Part shown: piece after piece, positions 42,043-46,021 of the stretch | Position numbering within the stretch: the stretch's first letter is position 1 | Layout: the number at the start of each line of letters is the position of its first letter | Source: Nitrospirota bacterium | Lineage (GTDB): Bacteria; Nitrospirota; Nitrospiria; JACQBZ01 | Assembly (NCBI GenBank): GCA_016201865.1 | Contig: JACQCA010000093.1 | Coordinates: forward strand, 1 to 46,021 | Length of the DNA stretch: 46,021 nt | Direction: 5' to 3' | Position numbers and translations under genes: made by a program | The notes under the pieces: model-generated | The model's database searches: none | Seen by the model: only the letters and a program-made list of their open reading frames with translations | Told to the model about the DNA's origin: nothing

Positions 42043-43014
42043 ATGATCTACACAAAACTCGGACGAACCGGACTGCAGGTCAGTCGTCTCTGCCTGGGGA
42101 CGATGAACTTCGGGCCGGAGACCGATGAAAAAGAGAGCCATGCCATCATGGATGAGGCCGAATCGCTCGGGTTTAATTTCTTCGATACGGCCAATGTCTA
42201 CGGCTGGAAAAAAGGAGACGGCTGGACGGAGCAGATCATCGGACGTTGGCTTGCGCTTGGCGGCGGCCGTCGGGAGAGAATCGTCCTGGCCACCAAGGTC
42301 TACGGCCGGATGGGCGACCGGCCGAACGAGCGGGGTCTCTCGGCCTATCATATCCGTCGTGCCTGCGAAGAGAGCCTGCGACGACTCCAGACCGATCATA
42401 TTGATCTCTACCAGATGCACCATATCGACCGCGACACACCGTGGGAGGAGATCTGGCAGGCGATGGAGCAACTGGTTCGCGAGGGCAAAGTGATTTATGT
42501 AGGCAGCAGCAACTTTGCCGGCTGGCAGATCGCGACGGCCAACCAGACGGCCGCGCGTCGCAACTTCATGGGGCTGGTGAGCGAGCAGAGCATCTACAAT
42601 CTTCAGAATCGCGCGATCGAGTTAGAGGTGATCCCGGCAAGCCGCGCGTATGGGCTGGGACTGATCCCGTGGAGTCCGCTTGCGGGAGGAGTTCTCGGCG
42701 GCGCAATTGAAAAAGCCAAGAAAGGCCGTCGCGCCGATTCAGAAGCCCGGGAGCTGCTGGCCAAGCATCGTCCGCAATTGGAGCAGTACGAAGCCCTCTG
42801 CAAGCAGATCGGGGAGACGCCGGCCAGCGTGGCATTGGCCTGGCTTCTGGCAAACCCGTCCGTCACCGCGCCGATCATCGGACCCCGTACGATGGATCAA
42901 CTCAAGAGCAGTCTCCGTGCGCTTGACGTTCGTCTGGATGAATCCGCGATGAAGAAACTCGACGCGATCTGGCCCGGCCCCGGCGGCGAAGCGCCCGGGG
43001 CCTACGCGTGGTAG
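42043..43014 (+). CDS. Aldo/keto reductase
   Basis: This 323-residue NADPH-dependent enzyme begins MIYTKLGRTGLQVSRLCLGT and has FNFFDTANVYG (catalytic Asp and Tyr), VLATKVYGRM (Lys) and YQMHHIDRDTPWEEIWQAME (His), then VGSSNFAGWQ and PIIGPRTMDQLKSSL. The family reduces aldehydes and ketones; the YghZ/YajO-like subgroup fits the sequence. ATG 42043 matches the family start. The physiological substrate cannot be read from the neighbours. Confidence 0.88.
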   Translation: MIYTKLGRTGLQVSRLCLGTMNFGPETDEKESHAIMDEAESLGFNFFDTANVYGWKKGDGWTEQIIGRWLALGGGRRERIVLATKVYGRMGDRPNERGLSAYHIRRACEESLRRLQTDHIDLYQMHHIDRDTPWEEIWQAMEQLVREGKVIYVGSSNFAGWQIATANQTAARRNFMGLVSEQSIYNLQNRAIELEVIPASRAYGLGLIPWSPLAGGVLGGAIEKAKKGRRADSEARELLAKHRPQLEQYEALCKQIGETPASVALAWLLANPSVTAPIIGPRTMDQLKSSLRALDVRLDESAMKKLDAIWPGPGGEAPGAYAW

Positions 43015-43041
43015 TCCGGGGAAAAACCGGGCCGATAGAGC

Positions 43042-43905
43042 TTATTTGACTGTGAACTCGTGCGTCATGCCCAGAGCAAAATGAGGCGCCTTCTTCGTTC
43101 CGTCCATGAAAAAGCAGATCAGTCCGTAATGACCCGGTTCAAATTTCGCCGTGAAGATGCCATGTCCGCCTTTGTCGATTCCGGTCATTCCTCCGATCGG
43201 CTTGCCCGGAGGCGTGCCGGAATGGCCGGGCTCGAAGGCCGCGGCAAAATCCTTGATCGTCTTGTCGGGAGGAAGAAGAACCACGAGGACTTCATGCGGC
43301 TGCGTCCCGGCATTGGCAAAACGGATCGTCTGGGTCCCGGCCGCGATCGGCTTGTCGATGGCAAAATTGAAATCCATGGCCGTGATATTGATCGCAGCAG
43401 CCGGCTCCGGGGCCTTGGAGTCCGCGGTACCCGTAACCTTGAGCGCTTTGACCATTCCCGAAGTGATATGCGGAACGCCCTTGCTGTCCGGGATGAAACA
43501 GATCATGACATAATTGCCCGGTTCCAGGTTTATGATGGCCGTGGACGATTCGCCGGGGATCACGCCGTTGGGGCCGCCGGCGAATTTAACCCAGGCCGGT
43601 GCTGCGGCCGGGCCCATGGGGTTAAATGGAGCGGTCTTCACCGTGGCCGCAAAATCTTCCGCTGTTTTTCCATCGGTGAGGCGGATGAGTTGGACATGGT
43701 GCAGGTCCGTCCCCTTATTAACGATCTGGATCAAGGTCAATCCAGCCGGGACGCTTTCGGGACCCTTGAAGCTCATCCCCACTGTCTCAAAGGTGACTTC
43801 TTGGATGACGGCCTTGGACGCGGCCTCGACCGGAACGGGCCGGTCCGCGTTGAGAATCAGAGCCATGACGATTGCAGCGACGAGCAAAGGATACCTGTCA
43901 TTCAT
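43042..43905 (-). CDS. Exported protein with two cupredoxin-like copper domains
   Basis: This 287-residue protein has a signal peptide (about 1-29) and two similar cupredoxin domains. Domain 1 carries DLHHVQLIRL (H69/H70) and CFIPDSKGVPHITSGM (C136, H146, M151). Domain 2 carries PHEVLVVL (H204) and CFFMDGTKKAPHFALGM (C264, H275, M280). Both have the full His-Cys-His-Met set of a type 1 blue-copper site, with a longer Cys-to-His loop than plastocyanin. It may carry electrons or store copper in the periplasm. ATG 43905 follows GGAGGAGAG. It converges with the aldo/keto reductase gene. Confidence 0.78.
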   Translation of the reverse strand: MNDRYPLLVAAIVMALILNADRPVPVEAASKAVIQEVTFETVGMSFKGPESVPAGLTLIQIVNKGTDLHHVQLIRLTDGKTAEDFAATVKTAPFNPMGPAAAPAWVKFAGGPNGVIPGESSTAIINLEPGNYVMICFIPDSKGVPHITSGMVKALKVTGTADSKAPEPAAAINITAMDFNFAIDKPIAAGTQTIRFANAGTQPHEVLVVLLPPDKTIKDFAAAFEPGHSGTPPGKPIGGMTGIDKGGHGIFTAKFEPGHYGLICFFMDGTKKAPHFALGMTHEFTVK

Positions 43906-44026
43906 CGTTCTCTCCTCCGGTTCAATGCGAGCCGAGCGGCACAAGGTTGACATTACAGCACAAGGTTTTTGAAATTATCAAGCCTCGTCTCAAAGGACCC
44001 GTTCATTCGGCGCTGCATTTTTCTCT

Positions 44027-44055
44027 TGGCATCAGTTCGCTTTTACGCTAATCTA
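44027..44055 (+). promoter_or_regulatory. Predicted promoter of metF
   Basis: TTGGCA (44027-44032) and TAATCT (44050-44055) are 17 bases apart. The leader to ATG 44130 is about 68 bases. No SAM or SAH riboswitch motif was recognised in it. Confidence 0.45.
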
Positions 44056-44129
44056 TTTCGGAGACCGTCTGACGAATACCCCAACCCTCTTGAGATGAAA
44101 CGCTTGTTTATGAAAAGGATCAGACCGCA

Positions 44130-44996
44130 ATGAAGGTTCGGGAATGTTTTGACGGCAAAAAACCGGTCTTCTCATTTGAGTTCCTCCTGCCCAAGACGCC
44201 GGAAGGAATGGTCCAATTCAAATCGACCGTCCGTAATCTAAAACGGCTTTCGCCTTCCTTCGTCACGCTGACCTACGGGGCCGGCGGGTCGGCCCGCGAA
44301 CGGACGATCGAGACGGCCGGGATGATCCAGAACGAGCTGGGGCTCACGACCGTCGCCCATCTCACCTGCATCGCCCATACGCGGGTCGAGATCCGGGCGA
44401 TCCTTGAGAAGATCCGCAGCCTCGGCATCGAGAATGTCATGGCGCTGCGGGGGGACCCACCACGGGATATCGCGCTTCCGCCCGAGGATCGCCGGGACTA
44501 TCGGCATGCCGTGGACCTGGTCCGCCACATCCGGAAGATGGACGGTTTGTGCATCGGCGTCGCGGGCTATCCAGAAAAACATCCCGAGGCCGTCACGATG
44601 GAGGAGGACCTGCAGCATCTAAAAGATAAGGTCGCGGCCGGGGCGGACTTCATCACGACCCAACTGTTCTTTGAGAACAAGGACTACTTCCGGTTCATCG
44701 AGAAGGTCCGGGCGATGGGGATCCCGCAGCCGATCCTGCCCGGCCTGATGCCGGTCACCAATTACGGCCAGCTCCAAAAATTTGCGGCGATGTGCGGCGC
44801 GCGCATCCCGGACGAGATGATCCGAGCCCTGGAATCCCGGCAGACCGATACAGAGTACGTCGTCCGATACGGGATCGAATGGACCACCCGTCAGGCCCGT
44901 GATCTCTTAGGCAAGGGCGCGCCCGGAATTCATTTTTATACGCTCAACAAATCCCGTTCGACCGAAGTGATTCTGTCGCGGCTGCTGGGACGGTAA
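44130..44996 (+). CDS. metF: Methylenetetrahydrofolate reductase
   Basis: This 288-residue flavoenzyme begins MKVRECFDGKKPVFSFEFLL and has FVTLTYGAGGSARERTIETA, TVAHLTCIAHTRVEIRAILE, ENVMALRGDPPRD, GVAGYPEKHPEAVTMEEDLQ, AGADFITTQLFFENKDYFRF and GIHFYTLNKSRSTEVIL, all MetF family blocks. It makes 5-methyl-THF for methionine synthesis. AAGGA lies about 10 bases before ATG 44130. A REP-like palindrome follows the stop by 9 bases. Confidence 0.92.
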   Translation: MKVRECFDGKKPVFSFEFLLPKTPEGMVQFKSTVRNLKRLSPSFVTLTYGAGGSARERTIETAGMIQNELGLTTVAHLTCIAHTRVEIRAILEKIRSLGIENVMALRGDPPRDIALPPEDRRDYRHAVDLVRHIRKMDGLCIGVAGYPEKHPEAVTMEEDLQHLKDKVAAGADFITTQLFFENKDYFRFIEKVRAMGIPQPILPGLMPVTNYGQLQKFAAMCGARIPDEMIRALESRQTDTEYVVRYGIEWTTRQARDLLGKGAPGIHFYTLNKSRSTEVILSRLLGR

Positions 44997-45005
44997 GATT
45001 TTTTT

Positions 45006-45031
45006 CAGGGGCGTATTGCAATACGCCCCTG
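45006..45031. repeat. Perfect 26-bp REP-like palindrome after metF
   Basis: The arm CAGGGGCGTATTG is followed by its exact reverse complement. It shares AGGGGC/GCCCCT with the other palindromes and has a third inner arm (GTATTGCAATAC). It may also act as a processing or termination hairpin for metF, but no T-run follows on the plus strand. Confidence 0.8.
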
Positions 45032-45063
45032 CTGCTGGTAAAATTTATCTCGTCTCAATTTCA

Positions 45064-45251
45064 GGGGGTCACTCTCCCCCGAGTCTCTCGATCAATGAGA
45101 GGCGGCTCATCGGGCCGGCAGCGGCGGCCGGTTCGGTGGGGCGGGCGGACCTGGGTCCGGCCCGGCGCGGTGAGGCGCCGATGGAAGGAGGTGGTCCAGT
45201 GGGAAGCAGTATTAACCCTACGGCGAGTGAGGTGGCCGCGTCCTAAGCGCC
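45064..45251 (+). ncRNA. Candidate structured RNA of unknown family
   Basis: The stretch is very GC-rich and full of nested complementary arms: GGGGG/CCCCC (45064-68/45076-80), CTCTC/GAGAG (45085-89/45097-101), CGGGCCGG/CCGGCCCG (45111-18/45157-64), GGCGC/GCGCC (45164-68/45247-51), CGCGG/CCGCG (45166-70/45236-40) and CGCCG/CGGCG (45176-80/45221-25). At the tip, UCC-AGUG-GGA followed by AGCAG (45195-45209) recalls the signal-recognition-particle RNA domain IV, but the invariant CAGG and GGAA loop are missing. A strong terminator follows at 45321. No convincing ORF occupies the region. Identity is unproven. Confidence 0.3.
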
Positions 45252-45258
45252 ACAAGCT

Positions 45259-45283
45259 GGGGACAGATTTCAAATCTGTCCCC
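45259..45283. repeat. Palindrome GGGGACAGATTT-C-AAATCTGTCCCC
   Basis: A perfect 12-bp inverted repeat with a 1-base centre. It resembles REP sequences linked with RAYT (TnpA-REP) transposases in other genomes; no such transposase is in the window. Confidence 0.75.
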
Positions 45284-45292
45284 GCGGTGTAG

Positions 45293-45311
45293 CCTGGGAT
45301 GCATTCCCAGG
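45293..45311. repeat. Palindrome CCTGGGA-TGCAT-TCCCAGG
   Basis: A perfect 7-bp inverted repeat with a 5-base centre, 9 bases after the previous palindrome. Together they look like a REP doublet of two types. Confidence 0.65.
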
Positions 45312-45320
45312 GCCACCAAG

Positions 45321-45380
45321 CCCGGAAGCGCGGACGTCGTAGCCGCTTTAGGATGAAGAATCCGCTTCCGGGTTTTCTTT
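45321..45380 (+). terminator. Predicted intrinsic terminator with a branched loop
   Basis: CCCGGAAGCG (45321-45330) pairs perfectly with CGCTTCCGGG (45363-45372), followed by TTTTCTTTTTT. The 32-base loop can hold two small hairpins, CGG/CCG and GGAT/ATCC. It ends whatever is transcribed across 45064-45320 and insulates the DUF433 gene. Confidence 0.7.
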
Positions 45381-45415
45381 TTTCTAACGTCCGTCCCGGT
45401 TGTATTCCAAAACTA

Positions 45416-45444
45416 TTGCAACCTTCTCTCTTTTATGTTATTTT
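45416..45444 (+). promoter_or_regulatory. Predicted promoter of the DUF433 gene
   Basis: TTGCAA (45416-45421) and TATTTT (45439-45444) are 17 bases apart, 26 bases before the ATG. Confidence 0.4.
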
Positions 45445-45470
45445 TGCGGTGCATGCTCGATGGAGAATTT

Positions 45471-45686
45471 ATGAACCCGCGCATCGTATCCGACCCACAA
45501 ATCTGTGGCGGCGAACCCTGCATCAAGGGAACGCGCATTCCCGTCCATATCGTGCTCAGCCACCTTGCCGCCGGGGAAGACTACAAAACAGTCCTAAAAC
45601 AGTTCCCGCGACTGACCAAAGAAGATATCCTTGCCTGTCTTGAATATGCCGCATACCTGGCCACTGAGAAGGTGGCGTCTGGGTGA
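45471..45686 (+). CDS. DUF433-family antitoxin
   Basis: This 71-residue protein has IVSDPQICGGEPCIKGTRIP and VLKQFPRLTKEDILACLEYA, the DUF433 signature (D-P-x-I-x-G-G-x-P-x-I-x-G-T-R-I/V). The fold is a winged helix, and DUF433 proteins are usually encoded just before a DUF5615 PIN-like toxin. GGAGA lies 5 bases before ATG 45471. Its stop overlaps a GTG that looks like the old toxin start (GTGA, 45683-45686), but only the toxin's C-terminal half remains. Confidence 0.85.
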   Translation: MNPRIVSDPQICGGEPCIKGTRIPVHIVLSHLAAGEDYKTVLKQFPRLTKEDILACLEYAAYLATEKVASG

Positions 45687-45855
45687 AGTTCGGTTTCCCC
45701 CTAACCGGACTGCCGGCATCATTTTCATCCGGCGCGGCAATCTCACTTCAGAGGAAGAGATCGGGCTGGTTCGAGACTTCCTGTCGCACCATTCGCCGGA
45801 AGACTACGCGGGCAGGCTTGTGACCCTTTACAAGAACAGCGTGAAGATTCGTTAA
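45683..45855 (+). pseudogene. DUF5615 PIN-like toxin remnant
   Basis: The overlap GTG AAG TTC at 45683-45691 matches the usual start of DUF5615 toxins (M/V-K-F). A different frame then encodes TAGIIFIRRGNLTSEEEIGL and HHSPEDYAGRLVTLYKNSVK-IR, the family C-terminus, ending at TAA 45853-45855. About half of the usual 115 residues, including the acidic N-terminal active-site region, are missing, and the two ends are out of frame. It is an internal deletion, so the toxin is very probably inactive. Confidence 0.7.
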
Positions 45856-45887
45856 ATTATTGCGGGATACCGGGCCTCAACACCCCA

Positions 45888-45915
45888 ACCCGCGCCGCCG
45901 CGGATTCTCGGTCGG
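45888..45915 (-). repeat. GC-rich dispersed motif, copy 4 (inverted)
   Basis: On the minus strand it reads CCGAGAATCCGCGGCGGCGC, then GGGTTG, closely matching copy 1 at 861-888. It directly precedes the attC site. Confidence 0.55.
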
Positions 45916-46013
45916 CTCTAACGCTCCCGGTGAGCGGCGGCCCACAGATACGGAGCCAGACATGGAGAAAAAAGCCTGCGCTGTGGGCCGTCCGCTCCAC
46001 TGGGTTGTTAGGC
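45916..46013 (+). repeat. Integron attC recombination site
   Basis: The left end is CTCTAAC (45916-45922) and the right end is GTTAGGC (46007-46013), a perfect GTTRRRY R' box. Between them, GAGCGG-CGGCCCACAG (45932-45947) pairs with CTGTGGGCCG-T-CCGCTC (45981-45997), leaving one T unpaired. An outer CCC-G-GTG/CAC-T-GGG arm has a second extra base. Extrahelical bases on one strand and a central loop of about 33 bases are the features the integrase uses. The site is 98 bases. An ATG at 46019 may begin the next cassette. Confidence 0.78.
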
Positions 46014-46021
46014 CAGGGATG

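Noticed and set aside
43954-44129. SAM or cobalamin riboswitch before metF
   Set aside because: The leader is short and lacks the conserved core motifs of these classes; only a small stem is visible.
45016-45246. A 76-residue ORF in the metF-DUF433 gap
   Set aside because: It starts inside a perfect palindrome, is low-complexity (Gly/Ala/Pro), and lies over complementary arms that better fit structured RNA or repeats.
45180-45251. A firm SRP (4.5S) RNA call
   Set aside because: The GGUCC-N4-GGAAGCAG stretch resembles domain IV, but the invariant CAGG and GGAA loop are missing, so it is listed only as a candidate RNA.
1-46021. CRISPR array, tRNA, rRNA
   Set aside because: No regularly spaced repeat-spacer pattern, tRNA cloverleaf or rRNA core sequence was recognised.

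Overview
The window (about 46 kb, GC-rich) is a bacterial chromosome segment from a Gram-negative organism. It encodes a TonB system, TolC-type outer-membrane export, a TonB-dependent receptor and a PEP-CTERM surface protein. The order pheA-hisC-aroF-tyrA-aroA-cmk-plsC-rpsA-sppA-ihf on one strand, the split transhydrogenase (pntA1-pntA2-pntB) and the amount of palindromic intergenic sequence suggest Nitrospirota or a close relative. That placement is inference from gene order, because no rRNA gene is present.

Layout. Positions 1-2200 are an accessory edge: an IS3-type transposase tail, a membrane hydrolase-like protein, a hicBA toxin-antitoxin pair with a frame-broken hicA, and an orphan protein. 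Positions 2200-4800 hold a membrane-anchored Fe-S/flavin oxidoreductase, a frame-shifted TPR protein and a small DUF486 membrane protein. Positions 5016-8972 are a self-contained exbB-exbD-tonB-receptor operon. Positions 9075-12893 are a cluster of paralogous membrane proteins, three of them starting with nearly identical zinc ribbons and two ending in a pilin-like module. Positions 12985-15778 carry a beta-CASP nuclease, comF, an adenosine-specific kinase-like gene and trmO. Positions 15879-19059 (minus) hold a large TPR protein and a VWA/PEP-CTERM surface protein. Positions 19440-28463 (minus) are a nine-gene block: a TetR regulator, a MacAB-like transporter, TolC and a Ybh-type ABC-2 exporter. 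Positions 28645-32095 are pntA1-pntA2-pntB-aat. Positions 32092-41932 (minus) are the aromatic amino acid/translation block. Positions 42043-44996 hold an aldo/keto reductase, a two-domain cupredoxin and metF. Positions 45000-46021 are a second accessory edge with palindromes, a candidate structured RNA, a DUF433 antitoxin with a truncated DUF5615 partner, and a convincing integron attC site at the very end.

Working together: the TonB operon supplies both energiser and receptor for one uptake route. The TetR block has four- to six-base-coupled genes for two ABC machines that appear to share one outer-membrane channel, with a clear palindromic operator over the promoter. The aro block makes phenylalanine and tyrosine from the first step (DAHP synthase) through prephenate, in one transcription unit with cmk and S1.

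The most notable signals are: (1) the attC site with two extrahelical bases; (2) a GC-rich motif immediately downstream of each accessory gene at both edges; (3) a family of 26-28 bp perfect palindromes with conserved AGGGGC/GCCCCT outer arms and different but still complementary inner arms; (4) zinc-ribbon N-termini near-identical in DNA joined to unrelated membrane domains; (5) a possible structured RNA with its own terminator between metF and the DUF433 gene. No rRNA, tRNA or CRISPR array was seen.
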